A stretch of DNA of 64,000 bases from Flavobacteriaceae bacterium (GTDB taxonomy: Bacteria > Bacteroidota > Bacteroidia > Flavobacteriales > Flavobacteriaceae). The stretch's first letter is position 1, and each line of letters opens with the position of its first letter. Shown here piece after piece: positions 46,928-56,925 of this stretch. The notes beneath the pieces were generated by a model that was not told the DNA's origin, searched no databases, and worked only from the letters and a program-made list of their open reading frames with translations. The position numbers were made by a program, and so were the translations under genes. The stretch covers positions 3,100,501 to 3,164,500 of the forward strand of contig CP046177.1 in NCBI GenBank assembly GCA_014075215.1, in the 5' to 3' direction.

Positions 46928-47551
46928 TCAAAACTGTATTCCAATTCCTAAACCATATCCTTGGTGGTAAGTTATTTGTCTGGGAATTTCATTTTCAAGA
47001 ATAGGTTTTTTTAATTTATAAGAGTCATTATCCCAAAAAATAGTAAGTATTAAGTTAAGCTCATCCATTTTTTCAACCGGAAATTCTAAAGCAAACCTAG
47101 CATTTCCAAAACCCGGTGAATTGTCTATTTTCCCAAAAAGGCCAATACTTCTAGCCGTCATAAAGTAAAAATTTGCAGATTCATAATCTTTAAAATAATA
47201 CCTTAACAAACCACCTACTTTTAAACCAGTTACGCTACCTTGTGATTGATGTTGCATTCCACTTATAAGGCCTAAAGTTACTTTTTTTAGAATGGGGTAA
47301 TTTATTGTATAAAATGAAGCAAAAGATAGCCTGCTTCGTAAAGTTTCTCCCCCAGATTTATATTGATAATTTATTTTTTGGGGTAAAGAAATTTCAATAC
47401 TAAAAGATTGAATTAATTTAGGAGATAATTCATCTAAATTTTTAAATTTAGATATTTCTTTTCCTGTTTTTATAGCATCGTAAATGCTTACTTGACTGAA
47501 AAGCAACTTTCCAAAAGTTAAGAATAGAAAAAGGCAAAAATTATATCTCAA
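46928..47551 (-). CDS. Outer-membrane beta-barrel-like protein
   Basis: 207 residues from a TTG at 47551 (no earlier ATG). Signal peptide (FCLFLFLTFGKLLFS), then alternating strands with aromatic girdle ending in GYGLGIGIQF, the last-strand pattern with terminal Phe of outer-membrane barrels. Third gene of a minus-strand group with the barrel-like protein and large lipoprotein. Function unknown. Confidence 0.65.
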   Translation of the reverse strand: MRYNFCLFLFLTFGKLLFSQVSIYDAIKTGKEISKFKNLDELSPKLIQSFSIEISLPQKINYQYKSGGETLRSRLSFASFYTINYPILKKVTLGLISGMQHQSQGSVTGLKVGGLLRYYFKDYESANFYFMTARSIGLFGKIDNSPGFGNARFALEFPVEKMDELNLILTIFWDNDSYKLKKPILENEIPRQITYHQGYGLGIGIQF

Positions 47552-47620
47552 AATATATTAAAAAAGGATAAGTGAATCTGAAAAAATACGAACAGGTTAC
47601 CCTTATTGACTTTTAAATAA

Positions 47621-48154
47621 CTACAAATCGAATCCTAAATTAATTTGTAACATTAACGGAAAAAAACCACTTCTTCCCTTAATATCAAAATAATATATGG
47701 GACCCATATCAAACAAAAAATGAAAATTTTTACCATATTTTCGCTGAATACCCCAAGTAGGACCTAATGCAAAGTCTAATGTATCGGTACCATTAGAGTT
47801 ACCAAATAATGATTCTGATCTAATCAATACCCTTCCAGAGATAAAGTTACCAGAATTATTAGAAATATTGAGTTTTTTAGCTTCTCTTTTATTAAAGTTA
47901 TAAAACCATTTTTGTTGTACATCCAAAAACGGATTAAAAGAAGTGATAAAGCCTGAATCTCCTCCAATATTAGTGTGTGGATAACTAATACTATAACCAA
48001 TACCTGTAGCTAAAGATAAAGCTGTAGTACTACTTATAGGTAATTCTACTTCAATACTTGGATTAAGAAAATTAATCCTCCATACCTTACTTGTCTTTTG
48101 TCCTTGAGAAAATAGACTAAAGGTAACTAATAAAAAAAAAATTAAAATTCTCAT
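47621..48154 (-). CDS. Outer-membrane beta-barrel-like protein
   Basis: 177 residues from ATG 48154, five bases after the lipoprotein stop; an upstream TTG at 48187 would start inside that gene. Signal MRILIFFLLVTFSLFSQG. Strands such as SIEVELPISSTTALSLATGIGYSIS and the end FPLMLQINLGFDL fit a small porin-like or DUF3575-like barrel. Likely works with the adjacent lipoprotein. Confidence 0.65.
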   Translation of the reverse strand: MRILIFFLLVTFSLFSQGQKTSKVWRINFLNPSIEVELPISSTTALSLATGIGYSISYPHTNIGGDSGFITSFNPFLDVQQKWFYNFNKREAKKLNISNNSGNFISGRVLIRSESLFGNSNGTDTLDFALGPTWGIQRKYGKNFHFLFDMGPIYYFDIKGRSGFFPLMLQINLGFDL

Positions 48155-48159
48155 ATCGC

Positions 48160-49755
48160 TCAAAACTTTAATCTCAAACCTCTCCATTCGTTACCTCTTC
48201 TTGCTAATCCATAAACATCAACTTCTTTATGTGTGTAATTGCCAAGATAATTAAATGCTGCCCCTGATAAATTTTGCAGTCCATAATCAGATGTCCAAGT
48301 TTGTCCGGCATCAAGAGTTTTAACTGATGCTGAAAAAGCCCAATCCGAATCAAACTTATTTTCTACTTCGTCAGTATTATATTTTCTATCAAATTTGTCA
48401 AAAAGTAAAACATCAACTTTGTCTCCGGTACTTTGTAATGTGATATAAAAAGGTTTATCAGTAGTTCCAAGTTTTGATTCTAGAAAATCTATTCCTAATT
48501 TATACAATGCTCTAATATTGGACTCATTTAAAACATTATAATTTATACTAATATTAAGAGGTTTTCCTATGTAAATGTTTAAAACTGCTTCATTCTTAAA
48601 CTCAAAGAAAGGTAGTTGAGTATTATTTAATACTTTAATTTGGACAGGATCGTAATTTGAATTATTATTTTTAATAAAGAAACTTCCATCATGTATATAT
48701 AGGGGTTGGAAAAATTGATTGAAAGAATGATTAACGTAATTATGATAAAATAGCAGGTTAGGTTGAGGTAAATTATACTGCAAATGAACTTTATTTATAC
48801 CGAGAATTATCTCATCCGAATCTACATTATTCCACCAAAACCAACCTTCTTCATGAGTTTCGGCCTCAACACCTAAAGACCTGTATATTAGCCATGTTTG
48901 ATTCCAGTAATCTAATTCAAAACGATACTCGTCATCACTAAAATACTCATGAGCATATCTATATTCGCCAAATATATTTTGAAACCAGTTATCATCAGGA
49001 TTGGTAACCACTCTTAAATTTTGGATTAAACTATTTAAGCCAATAGCTGAATACCTTGGATTAGCACTAGGCGTACCCGTAGACACACCTGAACCTCCTC
49101 CTGATCCGCCTGAGCTTCCACCGCCACAAATTTCATCATCTTCAACTGGCCTTATAAACCTATGAATACCATCTTCTACCTCTCGAATTCCTCCTTCAGA
49201 TCTTCTGTATTCACACATAGAAGTCCTAGAAGTACTTCTATTTTGAGAAGAAGTAGATACATAATTTCTTATTCTCAAGCTATCTTTCAGCTCTCCAAAA
49301 AATAAACCTCTTGACGAAAATTTATATAATTTACCATCAACAATTATTTCATTATCATCATTTATAAAAGCAACAAAAACCTTATCTCCAATTAGGTTTG
49401 AATTATCAGTACTATCGACACTTCTACTCTGTAATTGTTTTTTTTTATTAAAAATCTTTTCTAACAATTCAACATCATGAGAAGCAATAATTGGTTCTTC
49501 CATGGGAATAAAACCTTTTTCATAAAACTTCCTAAATAATTTTTCAGCATTTTCTCTACTGCCTCTCTTCAATAATTCAATTTTAGAAGCCAACTCTTCT
49601 TTGGATGCAAAGCTAAATTTTCTATTTTCTAGTTTTAGGTCAGATAAATCTGCTCTTTCAATCAAAAGATTTTCGTTCTCATTAAATTCACAAGCTCCTA
49701 ACAATAGCAAGCTAGTAAATAAATAAGCAATTTTTAGGGTGTTTAGTGGTTTCAT
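48160..49755 (-). CDS. Large lipoprotein with Gly/Ser linker
   Basis: 531 residues. Lipobox LLGAC at residues 18-22. The N-terminal half is charged and helical (ELASKIELLKRGSRENAEKLF). A linker GGGSSGGSGGGSG near residue 222 separates a C-terminal domain rich in Trp, Tyr and Asn. That domain has repeated beta patterns (WLIYRSLGVEAETHEEGWFWW; YNVLNESNIRALYKLGIDFL). Not a known family to me. Followed directly by two barrel-like proteins, so it may be the surface-exposed part of an envelope complex. No sign of sugar-utilisation genes. Confidence 0.65.
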   Translation of the reverse strand: MKPLNTLKIAYLFTSLLLLGACEFNENENLLIERADLSDLKLENRKFSFASKEELASKIELLKRGSRENAEKLFRKFYEKGFIPMEEPIIASHDVELLEKIFNKKKQLQSRSVDSTDNSNLIGDKVFVAFINDDNEIIVDGKLYKFSSRGLFFGELKDSLRIRNYVSTSSQNRSTSRTSMCEYRRSEGGIREVEDGIHRFIRPVEDDEICGGGSSGGSGGGSGVSTGTPSANPRYSAIGLNSLIQNLRVVTNPDDNWFQNIFGEYRYAHEYFSDDEYRFELDYWNQTWLIYRSLGVEAETHEEGWFWWNNVDSDEIILGINKVHLQYNLPQPNLLFYHNYVNHSFNQFFQPLYIHDGSFFIKNNNSNYDPVQIKVLNNTQLPFFEFKNEAVLNIYIGKPLNISINYNVLNESNIRALYKLGIDFLESKLGTTDKPFYITLQSTGDKVDVLLFDKFDRKYNTDEVENKFDSDWAFSASVKTLDAGQTWTSDYGLQNLSGAAFNYLGNYTHKEVDVYGLARRGNEWRGLRLKF

Positions 49756-49949
49756 CTTTTATATGTATTTATACAATTAGCGGTAAATGTATTAATTTTA
49801 CCTTAATAATTGGAAAAACCCTGCTCAAATAAAAATAGATCATTCTCATTGAAATGTAATATAGTTGAAAATTTCAAGTTGAGCCACCATATCTCAACTC
49901 TTTTAAAACACTAAAAAAAGAGCATTATTTTTTTGAGAAAAAGTCAATA

Positions 49950-51128
49950 TCAATAGATAAACGTTCCATATTCGCTTTGTATGGTGAGCTTTTTAGCATC
50001 AGAAGTTTCTACCCTACCTATAATTTGTGCATCGACATAGTACGATTTGGAAATCGCAATCAGATGATCAGCAATTTCCGAAGATACGTATAACTCCATC
50101 CGGTGTCCGCAGTTAAATACCTGATACATTTCTTTCCAATCTGTTTTGGATTGTTCTTGAATTAGTTTAAACAATGGCGGAATTGCAAACATATTGTCTT
50201 TAACCACATGAACATGCTCTACAAAATGCAGGATTTTAGTTTGTGCTCCTCCCGAACAATGCACCATACCGTGAATGGTCTCCGAATTGTATTTTGATAA
50301 GATCTCTTTGATAACAGGTGCATAGGTTCTTGTAGGCGATAATACCAATTTTCCGGCATCAATCGGTGCGTTTTCAACCGTATCTGTCAGTTTTGTATTT
50401 CCGGAATATATCAGCTCTTTCGGAACAGAAGCATCAAAACTTTCAGGGAATTTCTCTGCCAAATACTTGTGAAAAACATCGTGCCTGGCAGAGGTCAAAC
50501 CGTTACTTCCCATACCTCCGTTGTATTCTTTTTCATAAGTAGCCTGTCCATAAGAAGCCAGTCCGACAATCACGTCTCCGGGTTGAATGTTCGCATTGTC
50601 AATAACATCCGATCGTCTCATTCTGGCAGTTACGGTAGAGTCGACGATAATGGTTCTTACCAAATCACCTACGTCCGCTGTCTCCCCCCCGGTAGCATGG
50701 ATAGTAACACCAAAATTCTTTAATTCCGCAATCAATTCTTCAGCTCCGTTGATAATCGCGGCAATCACTTCACCGGGAATCAAATTCTTGTTCCTGCCAA
50801 TGGTAGAAGACAACAAAATATGATCTGTTGCTCCAACACACAGCAGATCATCCATATTCATAATCAACGCATCCTGAGCAATTCCTTTCCACACAGATAT
50901 ATCTCCCGTCTCTTTCCAGTACATATAAGCCAAAGATGATTTGGTTCCTGCACCGTCTGCATGCATAACCAAGCAATAAGACTCATCATGGGTCAAGTAA
51001 TCGGGAACGATCTTGCAAAATGCTTTTGGGAACAACCCTTTGTCAATATTTTTGATGGCATTATGAACATCCTCTTTAGAAGCAGAGACACCTCGTTGGG
51101 CATACCTTTTAGAAACCTCCTGGCTCAT
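49950..51128 (-). CDS. purM: AIR synthase (phosphoribosylformylglycinamidine cyclo-ligase)
   Basis: Purine synthesis step forming 5-aminoimidazole ribotide from FGAM with ATP. 392 residues. ATP/substrate features: MHADGAGTKSSLAYMYW (about 55-71), DALIMNMDDLLCVGA (about 87), GVTIHATGGETADVGDLVRT, and C-terminal HCSGGAQTKI. Longer than E. coli PurM, as common in Bacteroidota. Divergent 5' region contains a -7 box. Confidence 0.93.
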   Translation of the reverse strand: MSQEVSKRYAQRGVSASKEDVHNAIKNIDKGLFPKAFCKIVPDYLTHDESYCLVMHADGAGTKSSLAYMYWKETGDISVWKGIAQDALIMNMDDLLCVGATDHILLSSTIGRNKNLIPGEVIAAIINGAEELIAELKNFGVTIHATGGETADVGDLVRTIIVDSTVTARMRRSDVIDNANIQPGDVIVGLASYGQATYEKEYNGGMGSNGLTSARHDVFHKYLAEKFPESFDASVPKELIYSGNTKLTDTVENAPIDAGKLVLSPTRTYAPVIKEILSKYNSETIHGMVHCSGGAQTKILHFVEHVHVVKDNMFAIPPLFKLIQEQSKTDWKEMYQVFNCGHRMELYVSSEIADHLIAISKSYYVDAQIIGRVETSDAKKLTIQSEYGTFIY

Positions 51129-51147
51129 CTTGTGTAGGAATTTTGTA

Positions 51148-51155
51148 CAAAAGTA
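51148..51155 (-). promoter_or_regulatory. -7 box of purM promoter
   Basis: Minus-strand TACTTTTG (TAnnTTTG), 19 bases before the purM start. No known operator seen. The 612-base gap to glnA also holds an inverted-repeat element and a glnA promoter. Confidence 0.5.
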
Positions 51156-51286
51156 CGGATTGTTTTCATTTCCGAATAAAAAATAGCTGTAAATACTCGT
51201 TTACCCCTGATTAAACACTAGAACATTTTTTTAAATCCTCTGATTTTTAAATCTTTCAATTCTTTAATTTTTCAATATTTAATACC

Positions 51287-51446
51287 GAACTCATCTTGAC
51301 TTTTTCTATTTCCTAAAAAATGACTGAAATTCACCTATATTTCATTACTTTTCTTACCTATAGCGTTGCTATAGCTTTCAAAAAGCGCCTTATCCAGTTA
51401 AATTTCAGCTCATTTTCGGTTAAAAACAAAAAGTCAAGATGAGTTC
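51287..51446. repeat. Inverted-repeat element, family 2, copy A (160 bp)
   Basis: Perfect 19-bp terminal repeats GAACTCATCTTGACTTTTT (51287-51305) and its complement at 51428-51446, flanked by ACC on both sides (possible 3-bp target duplication). Inside, AAAATGACTGAAATT pairs imperfectly with AATTTCAGCTCATTTT and the centre is CTATAGC-GTT-GCTATAG. Non-coding. A second member is at 61041. Confidence 0.85.
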
Positions 51447-51697
51447 ACCATTTATCACTTGAAATTACTGGTATAATCAAAAAGATCATCAATAAAATAT
51501 CTTTACTAAAAGGTATTCGTAAAATTTAACAGAAGAGATTCAAAAAAAACCGTTTTTAAATTCTCAAAATAGCTTTCTTTTTTTGAGAAAAAAACATTCT
51601 AACACCCTCTTTTTTAGCAAAGTAACAAATGTGAATAATTTTTTGACAAAAAGATGTGAATCGCTCTTTTTTTTTACTGGAAAAACAGGATTTCAGG

Positions 51698-51705
51698 TAT
51701 ATTTG
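51698..51705 (+). promoter_or_regulatory. -7 box of glnA promoter
   Basis: TATATTTG (TAnnTTTG), 35 bases before the glnA start. Upstream TTCTCAAAA (51561-51569) and TTTTGAGAA (51581-51589) form an inverted repeat that could be an operator for nitrogen control. Confidence 0.5.
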
Positions 51706-51740
51706 CTTCCGTTATTAACCAGTAAAAACAACACAACACA

Positions 51741-52754
51741 ATGAGTAAATCTAAATTAGAGTACATTTGGTTAGATGGTTATTTCCCGACTCAGAATATG
51801 AGAAGCAAAACTAAAATTGAAGATAATTTTAGCGGAGAACTAGAAGATTGTCCTGTTTGGTCTTTTGATGGTTCGTCAACAAAACAAGCTGAAGGGAATT
51901 CTTCCGATTGTTTATTAAAACCGGTAGCTATTTACCCGGATCCTGCGAGAGAAAATGGATACTTAGTGATGACCGAAGTTTTAAATGCAGACAGAACACC
52001 TCATCCTTCAAATGCCAGAGCAACCATAGAAGATGAAGATAATGATTTTTGGTTTGGGTTTGAACAAGAGTATTTCATTATGGATACTGAAACCCAGTTA
52101 CCTTTAGGGTTCCCCATTGGAGGATATCCCGGACCTCAGGGAATGTATTACTGTTCCGTAGGGGGTAAAAACACACATGGTAGAGATTTTGTAGAAGAGC
52201 ATGCGGATTTGTGTATTGCTGCCGGGCTAAACTTTGAGGGAATTAATCAAGAGGTAGCCAGCGGGCAATGGGAATTTCAATTATTTGCCAAAGGTGCTAA
52301 AAAAGCAGGAGATGAAATTTGGGTAGCTCGTTATTTATTAGATAGATTAACAGAAAAATACGGATACTATATTGAGTATCATCCCAAACCTGTAAAAGGA
52401 GACTGGAACGGCTCCGGGATGCATGCTAATTTCTCAAACACTACCCTGAGAACTTGTGGAAGTAAGAAAGTGTATGAAAAAATTTGTGAAGCATTTAGAC
52501 CTGTTGCTTCAGAACACATTGCTGTGTATGGCGAGTTTAACGATCAACGCCTTACCGGTTTACACGAAACTGCTTCTATCCATGATTTTAGTTTTGGTAT
52601 TTCAGATAGAGGAGCTTCTATTAGAATTCCTATTATAACAGTAGAGAGAGGCTGGAAAGGCTGGTTAGAGGATAGAAGACCTGCTTCAAATGGTGATCCA
52701 TATAAGATTGCTGCCAGAATTGTAAAAACAGTAAAGTCTGCTGATATCGGTTAA
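51741..52754 (+). CDS. Glutamine synthetase, type II (eukaryote-like)
   Basis: ATP + glutamate + ammonia to glutamine. 337 residues, the GSII size, far shorter than GSI. N-terminal beta-grasp LEYIWLDGYFPTQNMRSKT and WSFDGSSTKQAEG; catalytic barrel with FGFEQEYFIMD (Glu ligands), NWEFQLF-type site at SGQWEFQLF, and GDWNGSGMHANFSN. GSII has no adenylylation Tyr, so control is at transcription. Flavobacteria often have GSII and GSIII together; GSIII is not in this window. Confidence 0.95.
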   Translation: MSKSKLEYIWLDGYFPTQNMRSKTKIEDNFSGELEDCPVWSFDGSSTKQAEGNSSDCLLKPVAIYPDPARENGYLVMTEVLNADRTPHPSNARATIEDEDNDFWFGFEQEYFIMDTETQLPLGFPIGGYPGPQGMYYCSVGGKNTHGRDFVEEHADLCIAAGLNFEGINQEVASGQWEFQLFAKGAKKAGDEIWVARYLLDRLTEKYGYYIEYHPKPVKGDWNGSGMHANFSNTTLRTCGSKKVYEKICEAFRPVASEHIAVYGEFNDQRLTGLHETASIHDFSFGISDRGASIRIPIITVERGWKGWLEDRRPASNGDPYKIAARIVKTVKSADIG

Positions 52755-52780
52755 TGGTAGTAATAGATATATGATGATAT

Positions 52781-52810
52781 AAAAAAACCGCAAATAAATG
52801 CGGTTTTTTT
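52781..52810. terminator. Bidirectional terminator between glnA and antiporter gene
   Basis: AAAAAAACCGCA-AATAAA-TGCGGTTTTTTT, an almost perfect palindrome with A and T tracts on both sides. Ends both converging genes; it overlaps the antiporter stop by two bases. Confidence 0.85.
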
Positions 52811-53744
52811 ATGGCATGGTTGTATACAAAAACAGTATATATCCCAATAACAAAATAATACCGTTTTTTCGTTCCAATCGCATTTTTTTTGGCATAAATA
52901 CCAATAATACAATTGAAAAAGAGATAGCTAACATCCAATATATGTCATTTGTCAATAAGGTAATGTCTTCTACTTTTACGGGAGTTATTATAGAGGTAAT
53001 TCCAAGAACAGCTAACAGATTAAAGACATTAGACCCTATAAGGTTTCCCAAAGAAATTGCTTTTTCTTTTTTGATAACTGCTACAATGGAAGCTACTAAC
53101 TCGGGAATACTGGTACCTATAGAAAGAATCGTTATTCCGATTAATCGCTCGCTTACTCCAAACTCTTTTGCAAGTTCCGTAGCTCCTTCAATTAATAATT
53201 CAGAGCCTCCCCATAGCCCCAGGCTGCCGATAATTAATAATAATGCTGTTTTATAGTTCGGTAACACTTCATCATCTTCAGGCATTTCATCTACAACTGC
53301 TTGTTTTTGAAAACGCAATAAATACACTAAAAAAACAACTAGAAATGAGCTTAAAATAATGCCTTCTATGGTAGAAATGACCATGTCATTATACAAAAAA
53401 TAAAAAAGTAGCAATGAGGCTACCATCATCACCGGCCAGTCTGTAATATAGAAACTCTTGTGCACATCAATTTTAGCAATTAGTAATGTAATTCCCAAAA
53501 CCAAACCTAAATTTGCAATATTAGATCCTATGACATTTCCAAGAGCCAAGTCGGGAAATCCGTTGATTGCAGATTGAACACTCACAATGAGTTCCGGAGC
53601 AGAAGTTGCAAAAGAAACAATCGTCATGCCAATGATAATTTTTGGAATCTGTAATCTCAAAGAAATTGAAACAGCAGATTTTAACAACCAATTCCCTCCA
53701 AAAATGAGCAATGTAAACCCCAAAATGATATACAAATAGTTCAT
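52809..53744 (-). CDS. Calcium/sodium antiporter (CaCA family)
   Basis: 311 residues, ten hydrophobic helices in two inverted halves. The two alpha-repeat motifs are FATSAPELIVSVQSA with GNVIGSNIANLGLVLG, and IGTSIPELVASIVAV with GNLIGSNVFNLLAVLG. YrbG-like; exports Ca2+ in exchange for Na+ across the inner membrane. Solitary gene. Confidence 0.93.
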   Translation of the reverse strand: MNYLYIILGFTLLIFGGNWLLKSAVSISLRLQIPKIIIGMTIVSFATSAPELIVSVQSAINGFPDLALGNVIGSNIANLGLVLGITLLIAKIDVHKSFYITDWPVMMVASLLLFYFLYNDMVISTIEGIILSSFLVVFLVYLLRFQKQAVVDEMPEDDEVLPNYKTALLLIIGSLGLWGGSELLIEGATELAKEFGVSERLIGITILSIGTSIPELVASIVAVIKKEKAISLGNLIGSNVFNLLAVLGITSIITPVKVEDITLLTNDIYWMLAISFSIVLLVFMPKKMRLERKNGIILLLGYILFLYTTMP

Positions 53745-54092
53745 TATTTTAATTTGATGCGAAGATACATTTTTATCATGCTACATAATGAACTCATAAA
53801 AGATAGATTTGGTAAAAATAGCCGTTTTTTCATTTTTTATTTTCAGAAAACATCAGAAAACCCCTTTACTTTATTACACTTTTATATAATAAGTAATGAT
53901 AAAAAATATAAATTAAAACCTTTTCGTAGATATATGTATTTCATTTTGTAACATAAAAATCATTTTTAATTTAATTATTAAAATCAAATAAATCCTTTTT
54001 TATATTATTATGATAAAAATTGCTTTGCCTTTATATATCTTCAGAAACCAATTTCGGAATTGAATTATGTATTTCACTTAAAAATTATTAAA

Positions 54093-54158
54093 ATGATTAT
54101 ACTAGCGATTAAAATAATTGAGATAACACTTATTGTAATTTCAATTTACTTTATTTAA
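54093..54158 (+). CDS. Possible 21-residue membrane peptide
   Basis: ATG 54093 encodes MIILAIKIIEITLIVISIYFI, one hydrophobic span, 26 bases before the SPFH-protein start. It could be a leader or membrane peptide, but short hydrophobic frames occur by chance in AT-rich DNA. Apart from it, the gap 53745-54184 shows nothing. Confidence 0.25.
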   Translation: MIILAIKIIEITLIVISIYFI

Positions 54159-54184
54159 ATTATGAACCATTAAAACCAAAAGCT

Positions 54185-55474
54185 ATGCTAACAACTATTG
54201 GAATATTATTTATAATAACAGGAGTTTTAACACTCATCTTAAAGCCTGTTTTTACTACAAATAAGCTCTTGAATCTTTTTACAAAGGCAAGAAGCATACA
54301 ACTTATATTTATAGGGATACTGATGAGTATTATTACGGGAATGTTTTTTTATGCCGATGCGGGAACTGCATATGCAGTACAATATGTAAGTGGTGGAGAT
54401 AAGATGATTACCACTCAGGGCATTAAACTAAAATATTGGGGTAGGGTAATTCCGCTATCCTATGAAATCTCTATTAAAGATATCATTGTAGATACTAAAG
54501 AAGAGTTGCCTGAAGATGGACAAGGAATTTACAATCGACAGGCACAAAAATGGGAATTCAGTGATGCCATTAAAGCGGAGATAAGTACTTCTGTAATTGT
54601 AGGAGTAAATATCAATGATGAAGAAATTTTCTTAAACATGGCTGACAGAAATAAAAGCAAGGGAAAATTGATTTTTGGAAGAGTACTCCCAAATATTGAC
54701 GCTGCTATTAAAAACACCTGTAAATTGATGGCTGCACAAGACTATATTTCAGGACAAGCGTCGGATTTTGGCAGGTATTTCAGAGATCAACTTGAAAACG
54801 GAATGTATCAGGTAGAGCAATATTATGAAGCTGAAAATCCGAATGAAATTGTTGGAGATACTACCGCTATAAGGAAAATAAAAGCGGGGAAACCCAGTAA
54901 GCAGAAAAAGTTTAGAATCAAAAGAGATGCAAACGGAAATATTGTACGAGATAATTCAAATACATTAAAACAATACGGGTTAAAAATATACCAGGCACAA
55001 GTAACCGGTATGGATTGGGAAGAATCGTTTGATGAAAGATTAGATTTACAAAAAAGTGAAGTAGCGCAGACGCAGCCTGAAAAACAACAGGCAGAACGCG
55101 AATATTACAGAGCTAAAAAAGAAGTTACCAAAGGGGAATCTGAAAAAGCCAAAGAAAGAGCTAGTTTGGAAAAAGTTCAGATTCAACAAACCATTGCTGC
55201 GGAAACAGAGGTTAAAGTAGCTGAATTTAATTTGATTAAAGAGGAAAAACAATATGAAGTGGAGCTGTATAAAGCAAAAAGTAAAAAAGTAGCTGCTAAT
55301 GCTCAATACTATGAAAATGCAAAATTGGTCAATGCCGGTCTAACACCACAGGAAAAAGCGGAATGGGAATATAAAACAGCTGTAGGTGTTGCGGGGCAAC
55401 TAAAAGATCTGAAATTACCGACTACCTATATTGAGGATGGTAAAAAAGTACAGGAAATAACGGGAATTTGTTAG
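54185..55474 (+). CDS. SPFH/prohibitin-like membrane protein
   Basis: 429 residues. Two N-terminal membrane helices (3-24 and 38-58), then the SPFH domain (AVQYVSGGDKMITTQGIKLKYWGRVIPLSYEI, and the SVIVGVNINDEEIFLNMAD strand) to about 205. A long Glu/Lys coiled coil follows (about 300-385: EKQQAEREYYRAKKE, AKERASLEKVQIQQTIAAETEVKVAEF). Probably oligomerises in the inner membrane as a scaffold for membrane domains or proteases. No NfeD partner next to it. Confidence 0.8.
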   Translation: MLTTIGILFIITGVLTLILKPVFTTNKLLNLFTKARSIQLIFIGILMSIITGMFFYADAGTAYAVQYVSGGDKMITTQGIKLKYWGRVIPLSYEISIKDIIVDTKEELPEDGQGIYNRQAQKWEFSDAIKAEISTSVIVGVNINDEEIFLNMADRNKSKGKLIFGRVLPNIDAAIKNTCKLMAAQDYISGQASDFGRYFRDQLENGMYQVEQYYEAENPNEIVGDTTAIRKIKAGKPSKQKKFRIKRDANGNIVRDNSNTLKQYGLKIYQAQVTGMDWEESFDERLDLQKSEVAQTQPEKQQAEREYYRAKKEVTKGESEKAKERASLEKVQIQQTIAAETEVKVAEFNLIKEEKQYEVELYKAKSKKVAANAQYYENAKLVNAGLTPQEKAEWEYKTAVGVAGQLKDLKLPTTYIEDGKKVQEITGIC

Positions 55475-55630
55475 AATCGTTGATTGGCGCAGAATTAGCT
55501 AAAAAAATGATTTAGAAAAAGAAATAAAAAAGAGTAAACTATTTAAGACGAACGAGGTGGCATACAAATGCTACTTCGTTCTAATATGGTATATTTTTCG
55601 TATTTTTGACATCTGAATGAACACACTGCA

Positions 55631-55783
55631 ATGAAGAAAGTAGCCTTTAAAATACTTACTAAAGTAAACAAAATGATATTACCTTCATACACAAAAAAGC
55701 AGCTGGATATTACAAAAGCTTCCAAGCTTCAAATGGCAGTCATTGGATGGAGAGCTTATGTTACTTTAAACTCATTAGATTAA
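55631..55783 (+). CDS. Small conserved flavobacterial protein
   Basis: 50 residues, below usual length limits. MKKVAFKILTKVNKMILPSY, then TKKQLDITKASKLQMAVIGW and RAYVTLNSLD. This matches a short basic family found across flavobacteria, sometimes misannotated as SsrA-binding protein. Function unknown; the conserved W-R-x-Y-V-T end suggests binding to nucleic acid or a partner. Confidence 0.7.
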   Translation: MKKVAFKILTKVNKMILPSYTKKQLDITKASKLQMAVIGWRAYVTLNSLD

Positions 55784-55794
55784 AAAGCTATTGT

Positions 55795-56013
55795 ATGAAT
55801 CAGGAGCACATAAAAGTATTTACAGGATCACCTATATTCGTCAGAAGGCTTCAAAAAATTTTAGAAGAAAATAATATCTCATCCTTGTCCAAATCTGATA
55901 AAATAGTAGGATATGAAATTTCTAATCATATAGATGAGTTATATATTTTGAATGTAGATCTGGCAAAAGCAAAAAAGATTATAGATGATTTTGAACAAGA
56001 AATCAATTTATAA
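55795..56013 (+). CDS. DUF2007-like putative signal-transducing protein
   Basis: 72 residues from ATG 55795 (11 bases after the preceding small gene). KVFTGSPIFVRRLQKILEENNI and KIVGYEISNHIDELYILNVDLAKAKKIIDDF follow the alpha/beta pattern of DUF2007, a PII-like ferredoxin-fold family. Ligand unknown. Confidence 0.7.
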   Translation: MNQEHIKVFTGSPIFVRRLQKILEENNISSLSKSDKIVGYEISNHIDELYILNVDLAKAKKIIDDFEQEINL

Positions 56014-56083
56014 AATTTTATTTGATTACACTTAATTATGCCACTAATTTAAAAATTCGTATCTTAATATAAAGTTTAGAATT

Positions 56084-56797
56084 ATGAATTTACTACATTT
56101 TATTGAACAATTTCCAGATGAGTTTTCCTGTAAATCACATATGAAGTTGGCTCGTTCAAAAGAAGGAGTCATTTGCAAAAAATGTCAATCAAAAAAGCAC
56201 TATTGGTTAAAGTCTAAATGGATGTGGCAATGTTCTTATTGTGGTTTTAGAACTACTCTACGCAGCGGTACTATGATGGAGAACTCCAATTTACCTATTC
56301 GTACTTGGTATCTCGCTATGGCATTTATGACTTTTAGTAAAAAAGGTATTTCTGCTGCCGAATTACAACGTCAGCTCAACCATACACGTTATACCACTAT
56401 ATGGTCTCTTATGCACAGAATACGTTCGGCTATGGGAAAACGAGATAATTTATACGACCTTGAAGATATGATTGAGTTTGATCAAGATTACTTTACTGTG
56501 GCAACAAAAGAATCCGACAGACAAAAGCTTAAAAGAGGCAGAGGCAGTCAAAAACAATCTAACGTAGCGGTAATGGCAGAGTCTGTACCTTTAGAATATT
56601 TAAAGACTGGGAAACAATCCAAACAATGTCGTTATTTTAAAATGAAAGTTTTGGATACTCATAAAAAAGAAGAAGTCAACACGCTTATTGATAGTAATTT
56701 TGATGATACATGCATTGTTTTTAGCGACAAAAGCACGTCTTATGTAGACATAGGTGATTATGGATCAGTCACAAAAGTTGTGTGTGAGTTCAGATGA
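56084..56797 (+). pseudogene. IS1595-family transposase, 3' end lost
   Basis: The N-terminal zinc ribbon has Cys pairs (CKKCQSKKHYW...CSYCGFRTT), followed by the ISXO2-like core with EFDQDYFTVATK and DKSTSYVDIGDY. Sequence like the family stops after this Tyr (about 56761), and the last residues to the stop at 56797 are foreign. The final catalytic region is missing, so the protein is inactive. The adjacent GGATCA resembles the end of the neighbouring ISL3-type element. Confidence 0.8.
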
Positions 56798-56925
56798 AGA
56801 TTAATTGTTAATTGAAGATTGAATGAAGTGTGTCTTTGCGAGTGAAACGAAGCAATTAGGGATCAGGGTCAAAAGTTTTGTGTGGATTGAATTAAAGTTT
56901 TGATCTTTGTAAAAAAAAACAGAGA

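Noticed and set aside
53754..53951. 65-residue frame between the antiporter and SPFH genes
   Set aside because: Phe/Tyr/Lys-rich AT-driven sequence without start context or family resemblance.
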